From the NCBI GenBank assembly GCA_024280885.1, contig JAJRPF010000047.1, positions 47,804-111,803 of the forward strand: DNA of 64,000 nt, in the 5' to 3' direction. This DNA is from Planctomycetota bacterium. GTDB lineage: Bacteria; Planctomycetota; JAJSAM01; JAJVHW01. Below are positions 46,087 through 54,502 of this stretch, piece by piece (positions within the stretch are counted from its first letter, which is position 1; each line of letters begins with the position of its first letter). The translations under genes were made by a program, and so were the position numbers. Below the pieces are notes generated by a model, which saw nothing but the letters and a program-made list of their open reading frames with translations, was not told the DNA's origin and ran no database searches.

Positions 46087-48149
46087 CAACTCCGGCCCTT
46101 CCATGTGAGGAGGCCGTAGCTTCGGGCGCTGACTGCGAGACTCGAGATGATCATGGCGGCGGCGGCGATGAGCGGATGTAACTGGCCGGTCGTGGCGAAT
46201 GCGAGTGCTACACCGTTGTAGACGACGCTTCCGAACAAGTTGCGGCGAACGACGGAGCGCAGATCGCGAGCCGCGTCGAGAACCCTCGGCAGCGCAGCGA
46301 GGTCGCCGCCCAGGACCTCGATCCCCGCCTGTGAACGCGCGAGCGCTGTTCCGCATGCCATCGCGATCCCGACATCCGCGGCGCGGAGTGCAGGCGCGTC
46401 GTTCGCGCCATCGCCGGCGAAGAGTACGCACGCTCCTTCGCGTTGAAGTTCCTCGACGCGCGTGAGTTTGTCTTCCGGCCGCAATCCACCGCGAGCCGTC
46501 ACTCCCAGGGACACAGCGGTGCGCTCGGCGGCTGCGGGGCGATCCCCCGAGAGGATCTCGACGGCGCGGTCGTTCTCGGCGAGGCGCGCGACTGCGTCAT
46601 GTGCGCCCGGACGCAGCGGTTGCGTGAGCGCGCAGAGCCCGCGTACCCGGCCGCCCTCCTCGAAGCCGACAAGTGTGGTTGTGCGCTCCGCGAACTCGCG
46701 CCGCGCCGCGGCGATGTCGCTCTCCCACGTGGCCCCCTCGCGATCGAGCCAGCCCGGACTTCCTGCGCGACAGTGCACACCCTCGATGACGCCCTCGACG
46801 CCCGCTCCGGCGACGACGCGCACCTCGGAGGGTACGAGTGCCCCTCGGCGCAGGATGCGTGCGAGTGGATGGCCTGAGTGCCCGACCAGGGCCCGCAGGC
46901 GCGCGCGCGCTGACTCGCTTCCGATCTCGGCCTCGACATGCGAGTGCTCCAGATCGGTCAGAGTGCCCGTCTTGTCGAGCAGCACATGATCGACGCTCGC
47001 CGCTGCTTCCATCGCCGCGGCATCGCGTACGAGTACGCCGCGCTGGGCGAGTGCGGCGCGCATCGCGCGGTACGCGAGCGGTGTCGCGAGCCCGAGCGCG
47101 CAGGGGCACGCGACAACGAGCACGGAGATCGCGGTGCGGAGACCCTCTCCCAGCCCTCCGATCTGCGCCGAGCGCATGCCGCCGATGATCGCGAGCGCGA
47201 TCGCGAGCGTGGCGAGCCACCCGGCAAGGCGGTCCGTCGTTCGCATCATGCGCGTTGTGTTGAGCGGCGCGTCGAGGAGTTCTCGAATGCGTCCGAGTTC
47301 GCCTTCCAGCGCCCGTCGCTCGACACGCGCGATCAGGACGCCACTTCCGTTGACCGATCCGGCTGCGATCACGTCACCAGGGCCGACCTCGCGCGGCGCC
47401 GACTCGCCGGTGAGATGCGCCGCCACAGCTTCGCTCTTGCCGCTGCGTACCAGCGCATCGGCGGGCACGCGCTCCGCGGGCAGGACACGGATCTCGTCGC
47501 CGGGGACGAGATCGCTCGGGAGAACGTCCTCGTCCGGGCCCTCAGCTTCGATGCGATGGGCGCGCTCCGGGAGCAGTTCTGCCAGCGCATCCGCGGCGTC
47601 GCGACCACGTGTGCGTGCGTGCGCCTCGAGCCGTCGCCCGAACGTCACCAACACGAGCACCATCGTTGCGGTGTCGAAGTAGATCTCGCCGCCGCCCGCG
47701 AAGGTATTGCGGAGCGAGAGCCCGTACGCCGCGGTCACCGCGATCACGATCAACCCGTCCATCCGCACCGATCCCGCGCGCAGGTCGGCCCACGCTCCGC
47801 GCGCGAGCGGTACGCCGAGCAGCACGAGAACCGGCAGCGCGAAGAGAGCGAGCAGGATGCGTCCGAGGTTGCGCACCGCCTCCATGCCAGCTTCTTCGCC
47901 TGTGGCGTAAATCGCCTCGCCGTAGAGGACCAAGCTGAACGTCATTACGCCCATCGCCAGGAAGGCGGAGAAGAGTAGTCGGGCTTCGACAAGACCGCGG
48001 CCGCCTTGGCCGCCCGCCGCCGCGGCCGCCAGTCGGCAACCGACGCAGCAGAAGAGCGGTCGGTCGGCGTCGTGCGTGCCGCCGGAGAGTGGCAACGCGC
48101 AATGGGCACAGTGTGCCGGGGCGGGCGTACGCGCGTGTTGCCCGCTCAT
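46086..48149 (-). CDS. ccoI: CcoI/FixI-type copper P1B ATPase
   Basis: The 687-residue ATPase has N-terminal CAHCALPL and FCCVGC cysteines as in FixI/CcoI, but no full HMA domain. It has CPC in VVACPCALGLATP (about 346), DKTGT (about 391), the HP motif SGHPLA and GDGANDAPA (about 578), the P1B-1 copper class. It delivers copper for the CcoN haem-CuB centre. ATG 48149 is used; GTG 48158 is the alternative. Confidence 0.92.
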   Translation of the reverse strand: MSGQHARTPAPAHCAHCALPLSGGTHDADRPLFCCVGCRLAAAAAGGQGGRGLVEARLLFSAFLAMGVMTFSLVLYGEAIYATGEEAGMEAVRNLGRILLALFALPVLVLLGVPLARGAWADLRAGSVRMDGLIVIAVTAAYGLSLRNTFAGGGEIYFDTATMVLVLVTFGRRLEAHARTRGRDAADALAELLPERAHRIEAEGPDEDVLPSDLVPGDEIRVLPAERVPADALVRSGKSEAVAAHLTGESAPREVGPGDVIAAGSVNGSGVLIARVERRALEGELGRIRELLDAPLNTTRMMRTTDRLAGWLATLAIALAIIGGMRSAQIGGLGEGLRTAISVLVVACPCALGLATPLAYRAMRAALAQRGVLVRDAAAMEAAASVDHVLLDKTGTLTDLEHSHVEAEIGSESARARLRALVGHSGHPLARILRRGALVPSEVRVVAGAGVEGVIEGVHCRAGSPGWLDREGATWESDIAAARREFAERTTTLVGFEEGGRVRGLCALTQPLRPGAHDAVARLAENDRAVEILSGDRPAAAERTAVSLGVTARGGLRPEDKLTRVEELQREGACVLFAGDGANDAPALRAADVGIAMACGTALARSQAGIEVLGGDLAALPRVLDAARDLRSVVRRNLFGSVVYNGVALAFATTGQLHPLIAAAAMIISSLAVSARSYGLLTWKGRS

Positions 48150-48243
48150 CGCAGTCACGCTTCACATCCGGTTCGCATCCGCTGCTCCGCGTGTCCTCCG
48201 GTGCCCATGCATATCCGTGCCCGCGCCGTCTGGCCTGGGCTGT

Positions 48244-48429
48244 CTACGCGAGGTCCTCGGCGAGGCTTGTCAGCAGGTACGACACCACGTAGACGGTTCC
48301 GAACGCGAGGAACGCGATCCACGCGAGCTTCATGAAGAAGGGCATGCGACCGTTTCCGTACTCGAAGACGTACTCGGCGTTGTCGTCGCCAGCGACAGCA
48401 GTGGGGTCAGGCGAATTCTCGGAGGTCAT
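48244..48429 (-). CDS. Small single-helix membrane protein of the oxidase cluster
   Basis: The 61-residue protein has a hydrophilic N-terminus and one transmembrane helix (FFMKLAWIAFLAFGTVYVVSYLLT). Size, topology and position suggest a small cbb3 subunit or assembly peptide (CcoQ/CcoS-like), but sequence alone does not settle it. It overlaps the preceding gene by 23 bp. Confidence 0.7.
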   Translation of the reverse strand: MTSENSPDPTAVAGDDNAEYVFEYGNGRMPFFMKLAWIAFLAFGTVYVVSYLLTSLAEDLA

Positions 48430-48769
48430 GAGCCTTCTCCGTGTCGAGCAGTTCGTACTTGGGTTTCTCGATGTCAGCGAAGTGTCCGCGCAGGAAACTG
48501 AAGAGGAGCAGCATGAAGAAGCCGCCTGCGACGAGGCAGTAGGTGAGCAGATGCGAGCCGGCAAAGCGCAGTCCGTCTTCGTTCACGAGGTCGTAGGTGA
48601 ACTCGTAGATCTTCCACCCGAACGCGAGTGCCCCGGCGACGATCACGAAGCCGAAGATCCAGAGCATCCACGATAGGACGCGCTTGTCCTCTGCGCGTTT
48701 CTCCGGAGTGCGCCGATCCGGGGCGTGAGAGCCCGGGGCGCCAGAAGCCGCGGTGTTCGCGTGCGTCAT
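48407..48769 (-). CDS. Two-helix membrane protein of the oxidase cluster
   Basis: The 120-residue protein has two transmembrane helices (WMLWIFGFVIVAGALAFGW and LLTYCLVAGGFFMLLLFSFL) and soluble ends. It overlaps the CcoO stop by 4 bp and the following small gene by 23 bp, so it is part of the oxidase operon. It has no known family by eye; it may be an accessory subunit that replaces CcoP's membrane anchor or CcoQ. Confidence 0.7.
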   Translation of the reverse strand: MTHANTAASGAPGSHAPDRRTPEKRAEDKRVLSWMLWIFGFVIVAGALAFGWKIYEFTYDLVNEDGLRFAGSHLLTYCLVAGGFFMLLLFSFLRGHFADIEKPKYELLDTEKAHDLREFA

Positions 48770-49641
48770 TGCTGGGGCTCCCTACGGTCGTCGTCGGTCC
48801 ATGTGCCGAGCCACTGCAGATAGGCGATCACGTTGAGCGCGTTCGGCGTTGGCCCCTCGGACTCTCCGACGACCAACCGTTTGCGTTCGGTAGAGAGGTT
48901 GTCCGGCGTCGCGTCGCTTGCACGTTGCAGCGCCGCCTCCGCGTCCGCTTGCGTCGCGTAGACGCCCGGCACGGGATAGCGCCGAGACGTGGCGATGCCG
49001 GTGCGCTCCGCGGAATCGGGGTCGATCGTGCGGAACACCTGGTGCCCGTCGCGAAAGAACCATGTGTACGCTGGCATGATCGAACCCGGCGACGTACCCG
49101 TCGGATCGCTGAAGTGGGCGACGTGCCAGTCGTTCGAACGCTTCCCGCCCTCGTTCGTGAGGTCTGGTCCGACGCGCCGCGTGCCGAACATCATCGGTCG
49201 CTGCAACGCGTTGTTCTCATCCGCGGGAACGCGAATGCGCCCGAAGCGCTGCGTCTCGTTGGCGACCGGCCGCACGAACTGACTATGACAATGCCAGCAC
49301 GCTTCGGCGACGTACGTGTCACGACCGGCTTGCAGCGCGAACGCATGCGCCGCGCGCCACGCGTCGTCGCTCTGCGCGCGGCGGGGATCGTCGTCGTCGG
49401 CGCTGGCGAGGTCACGGTCGGTGAGGCATTCGTCGGCCGTCGGATAGGCGTCGGCGAATGCGACCGGATACATCTCTTTCAGTTGCTTGAACTCGGTCGT
49501 GACGTTGTACGCCACTTCCGCGATGGTCGCCTCGGTCTGCTTCGCATCCGTGATGAGCCACGGGTAGAGACCCGAGAGAACGAACGCGAGCGCGAAACAC
49601 CCGAGCCCGGCCACCAGCAGGACGCTTGTGAAACGATCCAT
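48766..49641 (-). CDS. ccoO: cbb3-type oxidase mono-haem subunit
   Basis: The 291-residue protein has an N-terminal membrane anchor (SVLLVAGLGCFALAFVLSGLYPW) and one c-type haem site, CWHCHSQFVRPVANET, followed by FGTRRVGPDL and the distal Met region SIMPAYTWFF, all typical of CcoO/FixO. It passes electrons to CcoN. It starts immediately after the CcoN stop. Confidence 0.93.
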   Translation of the reverse strand: MDRFTSVLLVAGLGCFALAFVLSGLYPWLITDAKQTEATIAEVAYNVTTEFKQLKEMYPVAFADAYPTADECLTDRDLASADDDDPRRAQSDDAWRAAHAFALQAGRDTYVAEACWHCHSQFVRPVANETQRFGRIRVPADENNALQRPMMFGTRRVGPDLTNEGGKRSNDWHVAHFSDPTGTSPGSIMPAYTWFFRDGHQVFRTIDPDSAERTGIATSRRYPVPGVYATQADAEAALQRASDATPDNLSTERKRLVVGESEGPTPNALNVIAYLQWLGTWTDDDRREPQQ

Positions 49642-51096
49642 CTAGGCCTCCACCGTCGCGAGATCGACGCGGTAGTCGTAGGGCTTCACCTCGCCCGTAC
49701 ACGTCTTGTACATATTCCAGGCGAAGCAGAGTTGGCCGGCCACGATCATCCCGCCTGCGAACGTGCGGATGACCCAGAAGCCGTGCATTGCGCGGACGAT
49801 CTCCATCCACGGCGAGAGGGCTGCCAGCATGTACCCGTGTACGAGACCAGCGGCCGTCAGGTCACCGAACATGATCACGAGGCCGATGACCGTGAGCCAG
49901 TAGTGCCAATGGTTCAGCCGCCGATTGTGCCAGTCGCTGCCCGTGAGCCGCGGCCACAGCCAGGTCGTCATACCCATGATCCAGAACGCGAAGACCCCGA
50001 GCATCACGAGGTGCGCGTGGCCCGGAACCCAGTCGGTGAAGTGGATGATCTCCTGCATGGTCAGCGTCGTGTGGAACATGCACTGCAGGCAGGTGATGAA
50101 GTAGCAGATCATGCCCGTGAAGAACCAGCGGATGGGCAAGTTCGTCCGGAGCGCGTCGCCGCGGCCCCACATCGTCGCGAAGAAGTTCACGACGACGGTC
50201 GTGACCACGATCTCGACGGCCATCGTGGAGATGATCGCGCCGTACTGCACGGACATCGGGATCGATGAGAGCAGGAAGTGGTGCACGCCGTTCAGTGGGT
50301 AGAAGAACGCGAGTGCCCAGAAGCCGATCACGCTCAGCGCGTGGCTCCAGATGGGCTTGCGCAGAATGACCGGCACGAAGAAGTACATCAGGCCCCAGCC
50401 CATCGGCGTGACGAAGAGCCCGACCAGATCGTGGATGAAGAGGCCGACTGTCGCCGCTCCCGATGTTCCGGCGAGCGTCCACTCGGGCAGCGTGTTGCCC
50501 ATCACGTAGGTGAGGATCAGCCAGATCATCCCGGCGGTCAGGTACCAGAGCGAGACGTATTGATGCTTGCGCACCGACTTCACGATCGGCGTGAGGAATT
50601 GGATGGCGACGAGGACGGCGCCGAGCTCGATCAGGAAGTCGACCGGGATGTACTGCAGTTCCCAGGTGCCCGGGCGGAAGCCTGTCGGCGTCTCGCCCCA
50701 TTCGACGCCTTGGCCGAAGCCGAGCAGCTGGCCGACGGACATCGCGACGATGATGAACTGCCAGACACCGAAGATGAGCCAGCCCAGCTTGCTGCTGGCG
50801 ACCGACTTTCCCGTCATGCGCGGGATGGCGTAGTACATGCACCCGACGAAGCCGTTGACGAGGAAGCCGTAGGCGATCTCGTTGGTGTGCAACAGGCGGA
50901 CGCGACCGTACGAGAGGAAGCTGATGCCTTCGAACGGGTAGTGCCCGAAGAATTGGAGTGAGACGAGAAAGCCCCACGTCATGGCCGTGACCATGAAGAA
51001 TATGGCGGCCGTGAGGTGCCACTTGACGAGGCCCTTGTCCACGAGCGGCTCGCTCGGGACCTCGGCGACCTGTGCAGGATCGGCGACGGAGGTCAT
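49642..51096 (-). CDS. ccoN: cbb3-type cytochrome oxidase catalytic subunit
   Basis: The 484-residue protein has twelve or more helices and the haem-copper oxidase histidines: RLLHTNEIAYGF (low-spin haem), LFIHDLVGLFVTPMGWGLMYF and GVHHFL (CuB ligands), VPGHAHLVMLG (haems) and a C-terminal region. The pattern is CcoN/FixN-like: terminal O2 reductase with high affinity, proton pumping. It overlaps the cytochrome gene upstream (ATGA) and is followed by ccoO. Confidence 0.93.
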   Translation of the reverse strand: MTSVADPAQVAEVPSEPLVDKGLVKWHLTAAIFFMVTAMTWGFLVSLQFFGHYPFEGISFLSYGRVRLLHTNEIAYGFLVNGFVGCMYYAIPRMTGKSVASSKLGWLIFGVWQFIIVAMSVGQLLGFGQGVEWGETPTGFRPGTWELQYIPVDFLIELGAVLVAIQFLTPIVKSVRKHQYVSLWYLTAGMIWLILTYVMGNTLPEWTLAGTSGAATVGLFIHDLVGLFVTPMGWGLMYFFVPVILRKPIWSHALSVIGFWALAFFYPLNGVHHFLLSSIPMSVQYGAIISTMAVEIVVTTVVVNFFATMWGRGDALRTNLPIRWFFTGMICYFITCLQCMFHTTLTMQEIIHFTDWVPGHAHLVMLGVFAFWIMGMTTWLWPRLTGSDWHNRRLNHWHYWLTVIGLVIMFGDLTAAGLVHGYMLAALSPWMEIVRAMHGFWVIRTFAGGMIVAGQLCFAWNMYKTCTGEVKPYDYRVDLATVEA

Positions 51097-52043
51097 CGTT
51101 GCGGATCCTCCCCACCGCAGACCTGCGGGACGTACGTCGTCTGCGCATCGGGGTCACGCAGGCTGAGGATGTAGTAGACCTGCGCCCAGATCTCCTCGTC
51201 GGATCCGGGAATGGCGGGCATCGGCGTTCCGCTCAGGCCGGCGCGCAACCGCAGATAGAGATCCTGCGGCGTGCTCCCCGCGCGGAAGACGCCGGTCGTG
51301 AAGTCGCGCGGGCGGATCTCGTCATCCTTGTAGTCGCGCAACGTGTACGACGACGATCCGTCGCCGCGGCCCGTCGCCCCGTGGCACGCGGCGCACTGGG
51401 TATCGAATACCTGCTTGCCCTGCGCGATCAGCGCGGCGGTGATCGGCGGCGCAACCGGGATGGGAATCGTCTTGACCGACGCCACGCGCTGCTCGGCTCC
51501 CGCGCGGATCACTTCCAAGTGTTCGGCGCGGATCTCGTCGAGCGAGAGTTCCTCTTCCTCCATCAGGTACCGGACCTCCCTCTGCCCGAGACCGAGGGTG
51601 GCGAGGTGCATGACGTAGCGCGCGACGTCGCGGCGTTCCTGCTCCGGAACCAGCGGGAAGCCAGGCATGGCACTGCCCGCGAGCCCGCATGTGATGACGT
51701 GCATCAGGTCCGCTTCGGTGGGCAGTTGGCCGGACTCCGTGCTACGGAACTTGAAGTTCCCGCTCTGGAAGTTGCGCGGCGCAGGGTTGAGCCAGCGCGA
51801 TGCCGTCCCGTCGCCCATGCCCGAGCTGCCATGACAGCCGACACAATATTTGTCGTAGACCACGCGGCCGCGTGCGGCCGCCGGTCCTGCTGGCCAATCG
51901 GCCAGCGTAAGTCCCACCCGTCCGCCGGCGTCACCCTCCTGAGCGGGGACATCCCGCGATGAGAGGAGGAGAGCAGCCGGCACCACGAGGGCGAGGATCG
52001 CCAAAACGTGAAGCAGTGGCCCTGGTCTCGTCATGCTGCGCAT
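51093..52043 (-). CDS. Exported di-haem cytochrome c of the cbb3 cluster
   Basis: The 316-residue protein has a signal peptide or anchor (LLHVLAILALVVPAALLL) and two c-type haem sites, CVGCH (with MPGFP as distal Met) and CAACH (with MPAIP). It takes the role of CcoP, but precedes ccoN and lacks CcoP's usual N-terminal helix arrangement. In-frame starts are GTG 52061 and ATG 52043 or 52034. A Crp-type box at 52080-52093 would put the transcription start near 52045, favouring one of the ATGs. Confidence 0.88.
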   Translation of the reverse strand: MRSMTRPGPLLHVLAILALVVPAALLLSSRDVPAQEGDAGGRVGLTLADWPAGPAAARGRVVYDKYCVGCHGSSGMGDGTASRWLNPAPRNFQSGNFKFRSTESGQLPTEADLMHVITCGLAGSAMPGFPLVPEQERRDVARYVMHLATLGLGQREVRYLMEEEELSLDEIRAEHLEVIRAGAEQRVASVKTIPIPVAPPITAALIAQGKQVFDTQCAACHGATGRGDGSSSYTLRDYKDDEIRPRDFTTGVFRAGSTPQDLYLRLRAGLSGTPMPAIPGSDEEIWAQVYYILSLRDPDAQTTYVPQVCGGEDPQR

Positions 52044-52079
52044 GGTCGCAGATGAGATCACGACGATCCAAGAGGCTCC

Positions 52080-52093
52080 GTGACGTATGTCAC
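52080..52093. promoter_or_regulatory. Crp/Fnr-type operator upstream of the oxidase operon
   Basis: GTGAC-GTAT-GTCAC, an interrupted palindrome of the DNR/Crp type, is centred 43 bp upstream of the cytochrome start at 52043. Related boxes lie at 52872 and 59982. Confidence 0.6.
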
Positions 52094-52134
52094 AGGACCC
52101 CGCGCAAGAACGTGACCCAGATCGCAGTCTGGGC

Positions 52135-52833
52135 TCAGCGAGCCAGGCGCGCCAGCGAGTCGAGGTCGAGGATCCTGACCGTTCGACCGCGGCGGATCAC
52201 GATCTCGTCGTTCTCCAGTCGCCGGAACGAACGGCCGACAACCTCACGGACCGTGCCGATCTGAGCGGCAATCTGACCTTGCGTCTCGCGCAGGCGGACG
52301 GTTCCGGAGCCATCGGCATTCTCGACCAAGAAGCCTGCCAGTCGCTCGAGCGGGGTTTGCAGCACCAACTTCCCGCACTGCGAGACCGCGCGACGCAGGT
52401 CCTGGGTGACGACCTTCGCCACGTGCAGCGCGAATTCGGGCTCGGCGACGAGTGCGTTGCGGACGGCGCCAGCTTCCACATGGAGGACGCGTGAGCGCTC
52501 GAGCGCAGTGACGCCGCAGACGTACGGCCCGTCGTCGACGAGGGCGCCGAGCCCACATGCGTCGCCTGGGCGCAGGACGGCGCGGATCCAGCCGCGGCTG
52601 TCGTGTCCCGGCACCCGGCATTGCAGGCGTCCCGCGATTAACACCGCAATCTCAGTTGCGGCGTCTCCTCTGTCCCAGAGACGGTCGTGCCGGCGGTGGT
52701 CGCGCACAGTCGCATGCGGCGTCAGTTCACGGACGCCACGAACGCTGAGCGTGGAGAAAACCGATGCGCGCCGGAGTGCGTCGTGCACTTCGCGACTGCG
52801 CGCCGGGTTGGCCTCGAGTGTGAGCGAACTCAT
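52135..52833 (-). CDS. Crp/Fnr-family regulator
   Basis: The 232-residue regulator has an N-terminal cyclic-nucleotide-binding-type beta-roll (WDRGDAATEIAVLIAGRLQCR), a dimerisation helix and a C-terminal HTH (TQGQIAAQIGTVREVVGRSFRRLE). The four FNR iron-sulfur cysteines are absent, so it is more like DNR/NnrR or Crp than FNR. A box at 52872-52885 lies 39-52 bp before its start, suggesting autoregulation. It sits just upstream of the cbb3 operon on the same strand. Confidence 0.9.
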   Translation of the reverse strand: MSSLTLEANPARSREVHDALRRASVFSTLSVRGVRELTPHATVRDHRRHDRLWDRGDAATEIAVLIAGRLQCRVPGHDSRGWIRAVLRPGDACGLGALVDDGPYVCGVTALERSRVLHVEAGAVRNALVAEPEFALHVAKVVTQDLRRAVSQCGKLVLQTPLERLAGFLVENADGSGTVRLRETQGQIAAQIGTVREVVGRSFRRLENDEIVIRRGRTVRILDLDSLARLAR

Positions 52834-52871
52834 GAGACCGACAAGCCTAGCGCGCGCAAGCGTTGCGGTCT

Positions 52872-52885
52872 GTGACGACGGTCAC
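52872..52885. promoter_or_regulatory. Crp/Fnr-type operator before the regulator gene
   Basis: GTGAC-GACG-GTCAC, same half-sites as the box at 52080, lies in the gap between the two Crp/Fnr genes. Confidence 0.55.
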
Positions 52886-52946
52886 GCAAAAGGGGCGCCG
52901 GAGCGGAAGCGTTCCGGAGCGTCGCAACTCGTCGGTGGGAGTCTCG

Positions 52947-53825
52947 TCAGCGGCGGCGCGGCGCTGCTGCGGTGACGTTCGGACAGCCCGCGGCGCGACA
53001 CGCATTCGTATCGCCGACGTGTTCCCGGCACGCAACGGCGTCGCGGCTAGCGCTGGTCTGCTGCTCGGACGACGGCAGGAAGAAGCGTGCCGTGCGGATC
53101 GCGGCGGGCGGACCGTATACCGAGGTTGAGTTACGAACCTCGCCGGGTGTCATCCCGGCAAGGGCGTGCAAACCGTCCCAGTCGCGGATGAATATGCCGG
53201 CTTTCGAGCGCTCGACCAGGCCACGTTTTCCGAAGTCCGCGAATACGCGCGCCACAACTTCGCGCACCGTGCCGAGGCGCGCCGCGATCTCGGACTGCGT
53301 GGCGTCGATCAGGACCTTCGCGTGGTCCGTCTGGCGGACGCACGAGTTCTCGATCAGGAATTGCGCCAGGCGCTCGTTGACCGGTCGGAGGGCGATGTCC
53401 TCGCGCTCCTGCAGATTACGGCGTAGTTGGCGTCCCATGAGACGCACAGCCGCGGGCCAGACCTCCGGGAACTCCGCGGCGAACTTCTTGAAGCCATCTG
53501 GCCGCATCGAGAAGAACTCCCCGGCGCGCACGACGATGGCGTCGGACGCGTGCGGCAATCCGTCAAGCGTGCACGAGAGTCCCATGCACTCGCCCGGACC
53601 GCGAAACGACTCGATGAACTCGCGCCCGTCGGTTCCGCGTGTCGCGAGCTTCGCCTCTCCGCTCACAGGCACGACCACGCCATGGCTGCTCGCGCCGGCG
53701 CGCCAGAAGAGGTGACCCTTCCGATAGTCTGCGCTTCGCCCGAGCACCATGAAGCGCACCACAGCGTCCTGCGACATCCCCGACAGGAAATCGACGCTAC
53801 TGAGCGTGTCCAGGAGCAGTGCCAT
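52947..53825 (-). CDS. Crp/Fnr-family regulator with C-terminal extension
   Basis: The 292-residue regulator has a cNMP-type beta-roll (FWRAGASSHGVVVPVSGEAKLATRGTDGREFIESFRGPGE), a long helix and an HTH (TQSEIAARLGTVREVVARVFADFGKRGLVER), then an unusual tail of about 70 residues with three cysteines. No FNR N-terminal cysteine cluster. ATG 53825 follows GGAGG at a good distance; upstream in-frame codons to 53888 are not supported. It probably works with the neighbouring regulator on the oxidase and porin boxes. Confidence 0.88.
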   Translation of the reverse strand: MALLLDTLSSVDFLSGMSQDAVVRFMVLGRSADYRKGHLFWRAGASSHGVVVPVSGEAKLATRGTDGREFIESFRGPGECMGLSCTLDGLPHASDAIVVRAGEFFSMRPDGFKKFAAEFPEVWPAAVRLMGRQLRRNLQEREDIALRPVNERLAQFLIENSCVRQTDHAKVLIDATQSEIAARLGTVREVVARVFADFGKRGLVERSKAGIFIRDWDGLHALAGMTPGEVRNSTSVYGPPAAIRTARFFLPSSEQQTSASRDAVACREHVGDTNACRAAGCPNVTAAAPRRR

Positions 53826-54030
53826 GCGTTGCCTCCGCTCAGAGTTTCGGCTGCCGCGGGCTCGCAGCGAAGAAGTGATCGAGTTCACGTCAGATACGCG
53901 CCCGCAAAGAGCGTCCTTGGCGTGCGTTCCGAACCCCCGGTTGCGTGCCGCTCCAGTCGCTCAACGACCGTCGTGAAGGGGCCGACGTCAACTTCGATGA
54001 CGCAGTAGAATGGGAGGTAGACTGGTGTAC

Positions 54031-54489
54031 ATGAGCGGACCCTTCCAGGCATTGCTCGACGCGCACGAGGGCTTCGACGAGTCACTCCTTCAGCACCAGG
54101 AGGCGATGGTGCGCGGCGACCTCAAGAGCGCACGCGACCTGATCGCCGAGTTGCAAGCCGAACTCCACGCGCACATTCGTCACGAAGAAGAGCGCCTCCT
54201 GCCCCTGCTGGAGGAGCGCGGAGGCTGGGGGCGAATCGGCGAGCCGCGCTACTACCGCGAGGAGCACGCGAAGATCCAGGCGACGGTGGCGGCACTCGTC
54301 GAGGCGACGAATGGCCTCGACACCTCTGACCCCAGTCTACATCGCGACATCGCGCTGCTGATCGGCCGCGAACAGTCGTTCCGATCGCTGCTCGAACACC
54401 ACGACGAACGAGAGCGCAAGGGCCTCTTCCCGGACCTGGCCCGTGTCACAACGCCGGAGGAGCAGGCGGGGTTGCTTGGCAAGCCGTGA
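54031..54489 (+). CDS. Hemerythrin-like domain protein
   Basis: The 152-residue four-helix protein has the hemerythrin His/Glu pattern: LLDAHEGFDESLLQHQ, LHAHIRHEEERLLPLL, YREEHAKI and LLEHHDERERKGLFP. Such proteins bind O2, NO or iron in a di-iron site. GTG 54025 is an alternative start with better spacing from GGGAGG. It neighbours two Crp/Fnr regulators, consistent with NO/O2 physiology. Confidence 0.88.
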   Translation: MSGPFQALLDAHEGFDESLLQHQEAMVRGDLKSARDLIAELQAELHAHIRHEEERLLPLLEERGGWGRIGEPRYYREEHAKIQATVAALVEATNGLDTSDPSLHRDIALLIGREQSFRSLLEHHDERERKGLFPDLARVTTPEEQAGLLGKP

Positions 54490-54502
54490 GCGGGGCTCAC
54501 GG
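54484..54502 (+). terminator. Hairpin at the hemerythrin stop codon
   Basis: CCGTGAGC and GCTCACGG form a perfect 8-bp stem with a GGG loop, spanning the TGA. A near-identical hairpin recurs at 54723-54739, so it is also the first unit of the palindromic repeat field that follows. Confidence 0.6.

Noticed and set aside
48628..50268. 546-residue plus-strand open frame across the oxidase genes
   Set aside because: Antisense to ccoO and ccoN, with the low-complexity Arg/Asp composition of a shadow frame.
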